64,000 nt of DNA, from the NCBI GenBank assembly GCA_002483085.1, contig DLHF01000072.1, positions 1-64,000 on the forward strand, in the 5' to 3' direction. The notes under the pieces were generated by a model. It did no database searches and was not told the origin of the DNA. It saw only the letters and a program-made list of their open reading frames with translations. The first letter of the stretch is position 1. Each line of letters opens with the position of its first letter. Shown piece after piece: positions 16,989 through 26,979 of this stretch. The stretch comes from Ignavibacteria bacterium UBA7675 (GTDB lineage Bacteria; Bacteroidota; Ignavibacteria; Kapaibacteriales; UB7675). The translations under genes were made by a program, and so were the position numbers.

Positions 16989-19900
16989 TTAGCGGACAAC
17001 AGTAATCATTTGCGTTGCAGTACCGCGCGCTGTGCTCACCTGTACATAGTACACACCAGCAGCCAGATCGGCTGTGGTAAGGTTGAACTCATACACGCCT
17101 GCTCCTTGTTGCTGGCCTGCGATCAGCGTAGCCGACAGCGTACCAAGAGCGTCGAATACCCGGATAGTTACATCCGAAGGTGCTTCGAGGCTATACGACA
17201 CTTTTGTGAGGTCGTTGGTCGGGTTCGGGAATGCTTTCAGGCTAAAGCCCGTAACAGCGTTACCGCCATCATTTACGCCGGTTGGCTGCTGTGCTTCATA
17301 AGTTTTGCTCTGAGGATCGTACTCGGTCCAGCCTGCATCCCAGCGATTCATACCCATAGCACCGCGATACGATACTTGCTCAAAGAACGGGTCGTTAATA
17401 GCAACCGAGCCTGTAGCTGCGAACGAAGCATTGTCTAAATGCGGAGCCGAAGATTTTGCGGCGGGATTGAATGTAACGCCCACTGCGAACGGGTTTTCGA
17501 GTTCAGCGCTGGTCGGCGACTCGGCCATCAGCACGTTGCTAAACGATTCTGTAGCAATCCAAGTATCGGTGAGACCTGTCGGAGGTGTACCACCTGCCAG
17601 GTTCAGCCATGTACCTTTTACACCATACCAGCTATTGTTGCGGATCTCAAATGCGTTGGCAAGAGCAGCTTCCATCGTGGGAACATTTGCAATCTCGATA
17701 CCACGCGGCCAGCCAACGATTACCGAATTGAAGATCGATGTGCGGGCGTTGCGGCGAATCTGCATTGCTGCACCAAACTTTGCATTGTACTGGTTTTCGC
17801 CATTTCCTGCTGTCCAGCTCATATCCTGAATCGGACCGATACCTGTTACGTTCGAGAAGATCGGAGCTGTCAGCGGTTCGTTGGTGCCGCCTTGTGCGTT
17901 GTTGTCCATTTCAAAATGCTCGCTTGTCGAGACATCGGCGCGCTTGGCCCAGCGCTGTGCAATAGCAAACTGTACTTTACCACTCCAGCCGTTATCGCCG
18001 TCGAAGTCGTCGTCCAGAGTACCAACAGCGATAAGGTGTCTTGCATTTACTGCACCGCCAAACCATTCATAAGCATCGTCGTTGGCATAGCTTACTTGGA
18101 TATGGTCGAGTACTGTTTTGCGACCTACACCACCCATTGTAAGGCTGTTCAGTTCCTGGTTAGGAGCTGCTGCAATACCTGCAAATTCGATACGGACATA
18201 TTCGAGTACACCGCTGCTGTCGTCGTTGTCGTTGCCGCCAAACCAGCCGCGAACCTTATTCTGATCGGCAATACCGCCTTCGAGAGCTGCTTCACCACCC
18301 GGGTGGTTGGTAACACCACGTCCGCAAAGCAACAGACCACCCCAATCACCACCGGCGCGCTGGTTGGGAGCTGCCGAACTCGTAAAGACAATAGGCAACT
18401 GCGGAGTACCTTTTGCATAAATTTTGCCACCGCGATTCACACAAATTGCGGAGTTCTGGCCTACTGTGTCACCGATGATAATTGTACCTTCCTGAATGCG
18501 AAGTACACCACCGTCGTCAACAAACACATAGCCATCAAGCGAATAAATCTTCGTATTGCTCAGTGTCACCTGCGAGGTAACGGGATCGTGCAGTACAGAG
18601 TCGGCTTTGGAAGCCGCCGGGCGCAGCACTGTAAAAGCTGCATCGCTTACGTCAGCCAACGACTCGTTCGGCGTACCATCGGTGTTGAGCTTTACAATGC
18701 GAAGGTAGCCACTGTTGGTCTCAACCGAGGGAACACGGAAACCGCCAGTAAATTTGCCACGAGTGGAACCACTGTCTAATACATTGGTTGCACCTGCCAG
18801 ATCAGTCCACGGGCCTGTTGCCGATGTACCAAACTGGAAGCGGAAACGCGAGCGATATGTACCTGTTGTATCCCATTGCAGATCCTGCGATGTTCCTGCA
18901 CGGAATTCCTCGCCGCCATTCGGCTTAATAAGGCGGATCACCGGATCGGGTTCAGCTACGATTTTAAAGGCTGCATCGATGACGTCTGCAACAGCATCAT
19001 TCACGGTGTTGTCGCTTTTGAGCAGTACCATGCGAAGGTAGCCATTTTGTGTCAGCTCTGTCGGAACTGTAAAACCACCTTCGAATTTGCCATGTGTGCT
19101 GCCGCCATCAAGCACGTTTTCAGCACCCTGCACAGTCGTCCACGGGCCATTCGGGCTTGTACCATACTGGAACCGGAAGCTCAGACCTTCTGTACCGGTA
19201 GTATCCCATTCGATAGTTTGCTTCGAGCCAGCAATGAGTTCTTCGCCGCCATTCGGCTTTGTAATGCGGATTGTACCATTACCAGTTGTCGGGCCGCCAG
19301 CGATGTAGTTTGTGTTGATCGGATCGTAGTTCGCCCAGCCAGCATCCCAGCGCTTTGTACCAAAGGCACCGCGATACGGCACTTTTTCAAAGAACGAATC
19401 ATCAATCGCTACCGGGCCTACTTTTGTGTAATCAGCATTTGCCAGATACGGAGCGTCCGGCTTCGGCATCGGGTTAAACTGTGCATTGAAAGCAAACGGA
19501 TTTTCGATCTGAGCGTCGTTGGGCGAATTAGCAGAGAGCACATTACCAAATTTGGCAGTTGCAATCCAGTTTTCGTCTAATCCAGTGGGAGGCGTACCAC
19601 CTGCCAGATTCAACCATGTACCTTTTATACCGTACCAATTACAGTTACGCACTTGCAAGTCCTCTGCCAAAGCAGCTTCCATCGTGGGAACGTTTGCAAT
19701 CTCGATACCGCGCGGCCAGCCGAGAAATACCGAGTTAAAAATCGACGTGCGGGCATTGCGGCGGATCTGCATTGTCGCCCCAAATTTCGCATTGTACTGA
19801 TTAGCGCCACTGCCTGCCGTCCAAGTAATATCCTGTATCGGTCCAATACTTGTAACGTTCGAGAAAATCGGCTTTGTCAGCGGTTCATTCGTGCCACCCT

Positions 19901-21017
19901 GTGAATTGTTGTCCATTTCAAAGGTCTGGCTTGTCGACTGATCCGCAGTCTGGCGAAAACGCTGTGAAAGCGCAAACTGCACTCGGCCACTCCAGCCGTT
20001 GTCGCCGTCGAAATCATCATCCAGAGTACCAATGGCGATAAGGTGTTTAGCATTTACCGTGCCGCCAAACCACTCGTAGGCATCGTCGTTGGCATAGCTC
20101 ACTTGGATATGGTTGAGCACTGTTTTGCGTCCTACAGCACCCATCGTCAGGCTGTTCAACTCCTGGTTTGGCGCTGCGGCAATGCCTGCAAATTCGATGC
20201 GGACATATTCCATCACACCGCTGCTGTCGTCATCATCGTTGCCACCGAACCAACCGCGAACTTTGTCTTGATCGGCAATGCCGCCTTCGAGAGCCGCTTC
20301 GCCGCCGGGATGGTTGGTACGAGCACGACCGCACATAAGCACACCGCCCCAGTCACCACCAGCGCGCTGGCCTGGAGGCGCAGAGCTTGTCATAACGATA
20401 GGAGCTTGAGCTGTACCTTTTGCATAAATTTTGCCACCCCGGTTCACGCAGATTGCAGAGTTCTGGCCTACTGTGTCGCCAACAATGATCGTACCCGGCT
20501 CAATGCGGAGCAGACCGCCATTGTCGACAAAAAGATAGCCATCGAGGCCGTAAATTTTATTGCGCGAAAGAGTGACTTGCGAAGTAATAGGAGTTTTCAA
20601 AAGCGAGTCGACTGGCGCGCGCTGAGGGCGAATTACTTGAAAAGGAGCGTCGCTGGCATCTGTTACGCCTTCGTTCAGTGTGCCATCGGAGTTCAGCAAC
20701 ACCATGCGCACATAGCCAGTCGTCGTCTCTACCGACGGAACCCGAAAACCACCTGAAAACGTGCCGCGAGTAGAACCACTGTCCAGCACATTAGTTGCAC
20801 CTACAAGATCCGTCCACGGACCAGTCGGAGTCGTACCGAACTGAAAGCGAAAACGCGAACGAAATGTTCCTGTAGTATCCCAGGAGAGAGGCTGCGATGT
20901 TCCTGCACGGAACTGCTCACCGCCATTGGGCTTAGTAAGCCGCACGGTTGTGGGCTGTGCGTAAAGAGCGCCAGTGCCAAGAGCGAAGGCAGTTGCAAGT
21001 ATACACAGTTTTTTCAT
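16989..21017 (-). CDS. Giant secreted T9SS protein with internally duplicated modules
   Basis: 1342 residues. Signal peptide MKKLCILATAFALGTGALYAQ. Three Ig-like modules begin KPNGGE (near residues 30, 590 and 700), each with a WDTTGT.....FRFQFGT core. After the first and third comes a module of about 430 residues: GYLFVDNGGLLRIEPGTIIVGD, INVNRGGKIYAKGT-like strands, GDWGGVLMCG, ALEGGIADQ, then YANDDAYEWFGGTV and DDDFDGDNGWSG, probably a beta-helix-like fold. The two long modules are near-copies. The end (FPNPTNDLTKVSYSL.. to TATQMITVVR) is a type A T9SS sorting domain. It lies 86 bp after a TonB-dependent receptor gene, which suggests a surface partner of that receptor. Confidence 0.88.
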   Translation of the reverse strand: MKKLCILATAFALGTGALYAQPTTVRLTKPNGGEQFRAGTSQPLSWDTTGTFRSRFRFQFGTTPTGPWTDLVGATNVLDSGSTRGTFSGGFRVPSVETTTGYVRMVLLNSDGTLNEGVTDASDAPFQVIRPQRAPVDSLLKTPITSQVTLSRNKIYGLDGYLFVDNGGLLRIEPGTIIVGDTVGQNSAICVNRGGKIYAKGTAQAPIVMTSSAPPGQRAGGDWGGVLMCGRARTNHPGGEAALEGGIADQDKVRGWFGGNDDDDSSGVMEYVRIEFAGIAAAPNQELNSLTMGAVGRKTVLNHIQVSYANDDAYEWFGGTVNAKHLIAIGTLDDDFDGDNGWSGRVQFALSQRFRQTADQSTSQTFEMDNNSQGGTNEPLTKPIFSNVTSIGPIQDITWTAGSGANQYNAKFGATMQIRRNARTSIFNSVFLGWPRGIEIANVPTMEAALAEDLQVRNCNWYGIKGTWLNLAGGTPPTGLDENWIATAKFGNVLSANSPNDAQIENPFAFNAQFNPMPKPDAPYLANADYTKVGPVAIDDSFFEKVPYRGAFGTKRWDAGWANYDPINTNYIAGGPTTGNGTIRITKPNGGEELIAGSKQTIEWDTTGTEGLSFRFQYGTSPNGPWTTVQGAENVLDGGSTHGKFEGGFTVPTELTQNGYLRMVLLKSDNTVNDAVADVIDAAFKIVAEPDPVIRLIKPNGGEEFRAGTSQDLQWDTTGTYRSRFRFQFGTSATGPWTDLAGATNVLDSGSTRGKFTGGFRVPSVETNSGYLRIVKLNTDGTPNESLADVSDAAFTVLRPAASKADSVLHDPVTSQVTLSNTKIYSLDGYVFVDDGGVLRIQEGTIIIGDTVGQNSAICVNRGGKIYAKGTPQLPIVFTSSAAPNQRAGGDWGGLLLCGRGVTNHPGGEAALEGGIADQNKVRGWFGGNDNDDSSGVLEYVRIEFAGIAAAPNQELNSLTMGGVGRKTVLDHIQVSYANDDAYEWFGGAVNARHLIAVGTLDDDFDGDNGWSGKVQFAIAQRWAKRADVSTSEHFEMDNNAQGGTNEPLTAPIFSNVTGIGPIQDMSWTAGNGENQYNAKFGAAMQIRRNARTSIFNSVIVGWPRGIEIANVPTMEAALANAFEIRNNSWYGVKGTWLNLAGGTPPTGLTDTWIATESFSNVLMAESPTSAELENPFAVGVTFNPAAKSSAPHLDNASFAATGSVAINDPFFEQVSYRGAMGMNRWDAGWTEYDPQSKTYEAQQPTGVNDGGNAVTGFSLKAFPNPTNDLTKVSYSLEAPSDVTIRVFDALGTLSATLIAGQQQGAGVYEFNLTTADLAAGVYYVQVSTARGTATQMITVVR

Positions 21018-21103
21018 CGGTACCCTTTTGATAAGGTTAAACATTACTTATTCCTGTGAACAATTTTTCTATGAGTATATGTCTTAATATCGGAGACTAC
21101 ACA

Positions 21104-23950
21104 TCAGTGCAGCTTATAGCCAAAGCTCAAACCAACACTTCTGCCGCGAAGTGTAGAGTACACTTTTACGCCGCCCTGTTCCCATTCTGTAGGAGAGTTG
21201 AGCAGATCGCGAATGCTCAGGCGGGCTTGAAACGACTCGCCAATAGGCTGGGCAATCGAAAGATCGACAACACTGCGGGGAAGTTCGTACACATGCGGAT
21301 CGTCGAACTGAAACACACCCTGCTGAGCGACCTGTATAATGCGGCGACCGTAGATGTTGTAGGAGAGATTAACTGATGTGCGGAGCGATGGCTCTACAAA
21401 GTAGATACCTATGTTCAATGTATAGGGAGACTGCCCCCACATCGGGCGTTTGTCGGTAGCACCTTCCCCACCCTGGGAAACACTTACTTCCGAACTGATA
21501 AGAGCATAGTTCACATTGGCAAGGAAGTTAGCAGCGTACTCGCCGAGGAATGCCAGCGATTTACGTGCCTCCAGTTCTATACCATAGTTGAACGCTGTCC
21601 CGTCGGCATTGTCAAATGTGCGGGTAAGCTCGCTTTGCTGTGGGAAAATCGTTTCTTCAATTGCGTCTTTGAATGTTTTATAGAACAGGCTCGCCGAAAG
21701 CACTTCGCCGGGATTTGGAAATACTTCAAATCGGAGATCGTAGTTCTGGATAAGGCTGCGCTTCAGGTTGGGATTGCCCTGGATAAGCACCTGCGATTGG
21801 AATTCGTAGAAGGCAAATGGAGCAAACTCGCGAAGCGACGGACGGGAAAGCGTCTGCGTAGCAGATGCTCGCAGATTGGTCTGGTTGTTGATCTGGTAAA
21901 TAAGGTTGATCGAAGGAAGCCAATCGTTGGTTTCCAAGTCAACAGCTACCGGCGAATCGTCGACAGCAAAGCTGTTCAGCCTTTGTGTGCTACTCTCGAA
22001 GCGCGCACCGCCGATAAAACGGAAGTTCTCATCACTGATCTGAAACGGCATGTCAATCAGAAAGTAGCCAGCTTGCAGGTGCTCTTCAGCATTGTAGGAG
22101 TCGCTCATACGCGTGTCTTCGGAAATACCGAGACCATCTGCGCGGAAGTTCTTTTCTACAAATAAGCTGTCGGGTGCAGCAGTCAGGTCTACATCCACAG
22201 CACCACCATTTGCCTGTACATAGGTAAGTGAACGCGCAGAGAACACACGATTGCGGTTTTCTGCTAGTGCTCCTACTTTTACTTTGGCACCAGCCATCAG
22301 AGGAATGGTAAAGTTAGCACCGCCATTGGTTGCTTCTTCTTGAAGGTTCGAGAAAAAACGGCCTGCGGATACACCATTGCCCTGGGGCGTCAAGGGAATT
22401 TCAGCTTCGTAAGGGAGCGAGGAATCAGCCGTAAGGCGCGAGTAGCGAAGACGGCGGAAATCGGGTTCGTCGCGCTCGGATTGCGAGTAGCCAAATTTCC
22501 AGTCGAACAATGTATTCCAGAGAGGCGACAGCGTGTGCTCTCCACCGACTTGCGTAGCGAATAATTCTTTCTGTACAAACTCCGAGCCGAGCAGCTTCAG
22601 GTCTACAAATTGATAGCCAAGATCCTGCCCTTCCAACGATACAACTTCGTCGTCGCTGGAGCGGTTATAGGTATTTTTAATACTGATCGAGGAATGATCG
22701 CCAATTTTATAAGCGAGATTTAACAATCCACCCCAGTTTACAGAGCGTACAGACTGCGTTCCCGACAGTTTATAGAGCGGCGATTTGTCCGAAAGAATAC
22801 TGTTGCGCTCCATGCTATTAGAAGAATAGGCATTGGAATAGGTAAGAGAGCCAATGATACCAAAGTCATTGTCCAACACCGAGTACACATCTCCAGCAGA
22901 AAGCGAAAAGCTGCCATTGGGCATTGCCGTAGCCGTTTCGCGCTTCCACAAGTTGTTGTGGAAATTTTTGCCGATGGCTACCCATTGTTCTTTTGCACCA
23001 GTTGTATCGAATGGGTCGTTGACAGCGCGGCGCAGTGCGTCCATATCGCGGCGGGAAGCCGGTACTTCGCCCGGAAGTTCGCGCGAGCCGTCGTCGAAGC
23101 CCAGCCAGTCGGTACCACCACCCGGGTAGGTGTGGAATGCATCGCTTTTCAGCGTTATGTTGCTGTTGAACGACGAAGAGAGCGAGAGGCTAAGCGTCGG
23201 CCCATCGGGAAATTCTACGGTATTGAGCTGCACAAGACCGCCGGCAAAGTTGCCCGGCAAGTCCGGCGTAAATGATTTGGCGATGGTCGCATTCTGGAGC
23301 AGGTCGGCGGGAAAAATATCGAAGGCAAACGATTTTTTATCGGGCTCTGTTGTGGAAAGCGTAGCGCCGTTCAGCGTTGTGTTGCTGTAGCGCTCGCTTA
23401 CTCCGCGCACCTGTATAAATTTATCATTCATCAGTGTTACACCCGAGACACGGCGCAGAGCCTGGCCTGCATCGCTGTCGGGAGTTCGCTTAATTTCTTC
23501 TATACTAATACCGTCGCTTACCTGCGATGCGTTTTTCCGCTGGGAAAGCAGCGCAGCCTGGTTGTCGTCGCTGCGGCGTGCGGTGACAACAATCTCTTCG
23601 GTGAGCTTTACATCGGGCTGGAGTGTAATATTGAGCTTCGTTGTCTCGCCAGCTTTTACCACAACTCCTTCAATAATCTGAGCCGTATAGCCCGTGTAGG
23701 AGAACCGCACTGAATGCGTTCCCACTGGCACCTTCTTTATAGTATAGGTTCCCTTTACGTCGCTGTAGGCTCCTCGGGTAGTACCTACTACCTGAGCTGT
23801 AGCCGAACGCAGAATTTCGCCAGTAGAACCATCTATTACCTGCCCCTGAACAGTACCAACTTCCTGCGCCAGTACAGGGCTATGAGATAACACTACAAAG
23901 GAGCTACAAATAATAAAGAAAAAGGCAAATACATTACTGCGATGCTTCAT
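21104..23950 (-). CDS. TonB-dependent outer-membrane receptor
   Basis: 948 residues: signal peptide (MKHRSNVFAFFFIICSS.. to LAQ), a carboxypeptidase-regulatory-like domain (about 30-115; GTVQGQVIDGSTGEILRSA), a plug domain (DAGQALRRVSGVTL, then FIQVRGVSERYSNTTLNG) and a 22-strand barrel ending in an aromatic-poor LSFGYKLH. Energised by TonB-ExbBD, it imports a large or scarce substrate. The next gene is the T9SS protein, and pstS and an O/P-type porin lie upstream, so the substrate may be a phosphorus compound; this is inference. ATG 23950 is used because signal-peptide rules favour it over an upstream frame. Confidence 0.88.
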   Translation of the reverse strand: MKHRSNVFAFFFIICSSFVVLSHSPVLAQEVGTVQGQVIDGSTGEILRSATAQVVGTTRGAYSDVKGTYTIKKVPVGTHSVRFSYTGYTAQIIEGVVVKAGETTKLNITLQPDVKLTEEIVVTARRSDDNQAALLSQRKNASQVSDGISIEEIKRTPDSDAGQALRRVSGVTLMNDKFIQVRGVSERYSNTTLNGATLSTTEPDKKSFAFDIFPADLLQNATIAKSFTPDLPGNFAGGLVQLNTVEFPDGPTLSLSLSSSFNSNITLKSDAFHTYPGGGTDWLGFDDGSRELPGEVPASRRDMDALRRAVNDPFDTTGAKEQWVAIGKNFHNNLWKRETATAMPNGSFSLSAGDVYSVLDNDFGIIGSLTYSNAYSSNSMERNSILSDKSPLYKLSGTQSVRSVNWGGLLNLAYKIGDHSSISIKNTYNRSSDDEVVSLEGQDLGYQFVDLKLLGSEFVQKELFATQVGGEHTLSPLWNTLFDWKFGYSQSERDEPDFRRLRYSRLTADSSLPYEAEIPLTPQGNGVSAGRFFSNLQEEATNGGANFTIPLMAGAKVKVGALAENRNRVFSARSLTYVQANGGAVDVDLTAAPDSLFVEKNFRADGLGISEDTRMSDSYNAEEHLQAGYFLIDMPFQISDENFRFIGGARFESSTQRLNSFAVDDSPVAVDLETNDWLPSINLIYQINNQTNLRASATQTLSRPSLREFAPFAFYEFQSQVLIQGNPNLKRSLIQNYDLRFEVFPNPGEVLSASLFYKTFKDAIEETIFPQQSELTRTFDNADGTAFNYGIELEARKSLAFLGEYAANFLANVNYALISSEVSVSQGGEGATDKRPMWGQSPYTLNIGIYFVEPSLRTSVNLSYNIYGRRIIQVAQQGVFQFDDPHVYELPRSVVDLSIAQPIGESFQARLSIRDLLNSPTEWEQGGVKVYSTLRGRSVGLSFGYKLH

Positions 23951-24050
23951 CGAGTCTGTCCCGGATAATGAAGAAGAGAAGATATTGCGGATGCTGCCGA
24001 CCATTATGCGCTGTTTTAGTAATAGCATACCGCAAACTTACCACCCTATC

Positions 24051-24100
24051 ATTATCGCAGTGTTACCTACCGATTACGATTTCATAACACCTCCGTAGCT
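24051..24100 (-). promoter_or_regulatory. Pho-box-like phased repeats before the TonB-dependent receptor gene
   Basis: Plus-strand half-sites ATTATC (24051), GTTACC (24062), ATTACG (24073), ATAACA (24084) and a weak GTAGCT (24095) start exactly 11 bp apart, like the better array at 26980-27029. They lie about 100 bp before the receptor ATG. The middle three fit the half-site form best. Read as a candidate PhoB/PhoP target. Confidence 0.45.
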
Positions 24101-24418
24101 CCTTTACATCCGCATATTTGCCAGTGTATATTATGATTCTGTTATGGAGAGCGGCTCCGCGTTCACTGCCTGCCACTCATTCGCCTTTTCTGATTGTTCT
24201 TACGAGTTTACTGCTGTTGCCTACTGTTCCTTTGCCACCATATCCATGTTATGATTAGGTAATACTGCCAAGATGCGTTCCGGCAGTGTAAGGAATAGAA
24301 AAAAATCGCTGTAGCAAAGCACGACAACTAGTTCGACCGCAGCGTCTATTTGTGCACGGATTTTGGTGGCAGTAGTATTTCTGGCGATGAACATTTGGAC
24401 AGCCGGCAGGCGGCTCTT

Positions 24419-24467
24419 GCAACCGGTGACAACGACCAACCGTGCGCCGCAACGACGCCCGTGCCAC
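24419..24467 (-). repeat. Dispersed intergenic repeat, copy R3 (box A)
   Basis: Minus strand: GTGGCACGGGCGTCG, spacer, then TCGTTGTCACCGGTTGC, differing slightly from the other copies. No good box B follows. It lies between pstS and the receptor gene. Confidence 0.7.
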
Positions 24468-24510
24468 CCACTTTTATTAGAAAGAAATCCAAGCAAGCAC
24501 GGCACAGAAT

Positions 24511-24542
24511 ACAAAAAGGCGACCCAAAGGCCGCCTTTTTGT
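24511..24542 (-). terminator. Intrinsic terminator of pstS
   Basis: 10-bp stem ACAAAAAGGC/GCCTTTTTGT with a 12-nt loop, 30 bp past the pstS stop; the T-rich arm gives the U tract. Confidence 0.85.
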
Positions 24543-24571
24543 ACGAGTAGTTTCTTGCTACTATCGCTGTA

Positions 24572-25396
24572 TTACTTCACCGGGAAGTATCCAATCTTGG
24601 TGACAACCGCTTGACCTTCGCTGCTCAGTGCCCAGTCGATGAAATCTTTGACAGCACCGCTGGGGCGCGAGCGCGTGTACATAAACAAATAGCGCGTAAG
24701 CGGATAATCACCGCTGCGGATATTGGCTTCTGTCGGCTCATAAGAAGGAGAGTTGCCATCTTCTTTCAGCTTTGCATACTTCACACCTTTTGCGTAGGCA
24801 GCACCACCAAAACCGATACCGGATTTGTCTTTGGACACAGCATTTACAACACCTGCTGTACCGGGGATTGACTGCATACCAGCGGCAAAATCATCGCCTT
24901 TGAGTACATTGTCTTTGAAAAACACATACGTACCCGAGCTATTCTCGCGGCCATAGAGAATAATGCGCGCATCGGCACCACCTACCTGTTTCCAGTTGGT
25001 GATTTCGCCTTCATATATTTTCCGCACTTGGTCGAGTGTAAGTTCGTGCACCGAGTTTGCCGCATTGAGATAGATCGACAAGCCATCGCGTGCGGCTTTA
25101 ATCTCTACACCGAGCGAATTATAGCGCTGCTTCAGTTTCTCCACTTCTGCTTTTTTCATCGGGCGCGAAGCATTGCAGATATCGGTTGTTCCATTGATAA
25201 GGGCAGAGATGCCCACACCGGAACCGCCGCCTGTCACCTGGATGCTTACGTCGGGATGCTTCTGCATATATAGCTCTGCCCATCGCTGGGAGAGGATAAC
25301 CATTGTATCAGAACCTTTTATAGTGACGACTTCCTTGGGCGCGGTAAAACCAAATGCCAGTATCGCGGTTACCAAGCCTGCAAGCAGTTTAGTCAT
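24572..25396 (-). CDS. pstS: Phosphate ABC transporter substrate-binding protein PstS
   Basis: 274 residues with a signal peptide (MTKLLAGLVTAILAFGFTA). Binds inorganic phosphate in the periplasm. KGSDTMVILSQRWAE (about 27-41), TGGGSGVGISALINGTTDI and GRENSSGTYVFFKDNV are the phosphate-binding loops of the PstS_2 type. The ATG has AGGAGAAAG upstream. It is 81 bp downstream of an O/P-type porin gene on the same strand, probably in one transcript. The transporter subunits pstCAB are not in this window, so it may feed a system encoded elsewhere. Confidence 0.92.
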   Translation of the reverse strand: MTKLLAGLVTAILAFGFTAPKEVVTIKGSDTMVILSQRWAELYMQKHPDVSIQVTGGGSGVGISALINGTTDICNASRPMKKAEVEKLKQRYNSLGVEIKAARDGLSIYLNAANSVHELTLDQVRKIYEGEITNWKQVGGADARIILYGRENSSGTYVFFKDNVLKGDDFAAGMQSIPGTAGVVNAVSKDKSGIGFGGAAYAKGVKYAKLKEDGNSPSYEPTEANIRSGDYPLTRYLFMYTRSRPSGAVKDFIDWALSSEGQAVVTKIGYFPVK

Positions 25397-25477
25397 AAAA
25401 CTTTCTCCTGTAGATGAACGACAAAGATAAACGATAAGAAATTTCGCGGTACTGTATGCACCGCGCAGATACGGACA

Positions 25478-26818
25478 TTAGAATTTGTATTGAGCGCGCA
25501 GAGTAAAGACATTGTCTTTTACATCGCTTTTGTACGGCACGAGTTTGCTTGTGGCCGCAGCATTTACTTCTTCGTTTTTCACGATTTCGTAGAACGCTGT
25601 AAACTTCACATTGGCATTCCAGTGGAAAATCCAGCCGAGGCCAATGGTGCTGTACTTAATATCGGCTGCGCTCAGTCCATTGCTCGACTTGCCAATATCG
25701 CTGCCTTCCACCTTCGTGTTGGGGTCGAATACATCGTATTTTACAACGAGCTGGTTCACAAGGCCGATGTTCTGCACAAAGTACACATAGTAGCCACTTA
25801 CATCGCGGTTGACTACGGCATCGCTACCCGAGTACACAGCACTGCCACTGGGAACGCCGGGATGAGTACCTGTTACATATTCGCCGCGAAGCGACACACC
25901 ACCGAGCAAGGGAGAGTCGTAATAAAGCTGTAGATCGGCACCCACATAGGAGCGGTCGAACGAAGCATTAAGGTTAGCAGCCGAAGAATCGAGCACAAGG
26001 CCGGGGCCACCGGATACTGTGCCAAAATCGTACACAAGAGCCGAACGGCTTGTCACCTTGCCAGAGTAGACCGACACACCACCGTCGACAGCGAGCCCGA
26101 TATCGGAAAAGGGAAGCTGCATACCGAGGCGACCGATGAAATCTTTGTTGTTGTCGTTCTCTACGGCGGTGCCACCAGTACCGTTGAAAATCCCTGCGCG
26201 CAGATTGAACATGCCGAGAACGCCTTCCTCTTCGTCGAAGGAAACACCGAGCTGCACACCGAGGTCGCGCTCGCCGGGAAACAGCGTCTGGGTAAAACGC
26301 GCTCGCTCGGGCGATTCGCGCTGGCTGGACGAATAGCCAATCTCAAAACCAAACGGGCGATTGAACACGCCAGTGGTCAGCGAAAAGCCACGCAGCCACG
26401 GATCGGTAATCGTCGTGTAGGCGTCTTTGATGCCGAGCCCCTTTTCTGTTACATCAAACTGCAACACAAACTGGGCGTAGTCGGCTGTGTATGCAGCTTT
26501 CAGCCTGCCACGCCGCACCGAAAAACGATTGTCGATGTTTGAGCCAAATGTACCCGCAGAAGCGGACCCCACCGGAAACAATGAATTGCCAACCGTATCA
26601 GCCATCTGATACTGAGCCTGTACATACCCCGAAAACTTGAGTTTTTTTAAGGCGTCGAGCGTGGATTTCATTTCCAGCATCGACTCGCCCATTGCTTCTA
26701 CTTTGCTGCCGATATCTTCGGACGAATCTCCGCCCGACTCTTCATCACTGTCCTGCCCGAATACTGGTGCTCCATACAGCAATACTGCGGCAGAAAGCAT
26801 GAGAACCCATTGTTTCAT
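25478..26818 (-). CDS. O/P-type (phosphate-selective) outer-membrane porin
   Basis: 446 residues: signal peptide ending APVFGQ, an acidic linker and a short coiled coil (about 30-60, SKVEAMGESMLEMKSTLDAL), then a beta-barrel beginning FSGYVQAQYQ and RFSVRRGRLKAAYTADYAQ, and ending TLRAQYKF with the terminal Phe. FNRPFGFEIGYSS is typical of the OprP/OprO family. It lets phosphate or polyphosphate through the outer membrane. pstS follows, and a candidate Pho box lies upstream, supporting a phosphate role. Confidence 0.88.
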   Translation of the reverse strand: MKQWVLMLSAAVLLYGAPVFGQDSDEESGGDSSEDIGSKVEAMGESMLEMKSTLDALKKLKFSGYVQAQYQMADTVGNSLFPVGSASAGTFGSNIDNRFSVRRGRLKAAYTADYAQFVLQFDVTEKGLGIKDAYTTITDPWLRGFSLTTGVFNRPFGFEIGYSSSQRESPERARFTQTLFPGERDLGVQLGVSFDEEEGVLGMFNLRAGIFNGTGGTAVENDNNKDFIGRLGMQLPFSDIGLAVDGGVSVYSGKVTSRSALVYDFGTVSGGPGLVLDSSAANLNASFDRSYVGADLQLYYDSPLLGGVSLRGEYVTGTHPGVPSGSAVYSGSDAVVNRDVSGYYVYFVQNIGLVNQLVVKYDVFDPNTKVEGSDIGKSSNGLSAADIKYSTIGLGWIFHWNANVKFTAFYEIVKNEEVNAAATSKLVPYKSDVKDNVFTLRAQYKF

Positions 26819-26979
26819 AAAGTCCTACGTTTGTGATTAACGGACGCGAACGTGTTGAATTCTCTTTCGCTCCTGCAAAGGCCCAACCGGTTGCAAGTGC
26901 CTTTGCTTCTCCACACAGAGATATTCTACGCTCCGCAATTGATGGGTGCAAAAATACATGATGGGATTATTACCCCTCT

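Larger units (their letters stand above)
23951..24571. other. Intergenic region, pstS to TonB receptor
   Basis: About 620 bp without a convincing gene. It holds the pstS terminator (24511-24542), repeat copy R3 (24419-24467) and the phased half-sites at 24051-24100. Short frames in it overlap the repeat and have no other support. Confidence 0.65.

Noticed and set aside
17439..18779. 446-residue frame antisense to the T9SS protein
   Set aside because: Cys-rich, no family resemblance and fully inside a strongly supported gene; such antisense frames come from its repetitive codon use.
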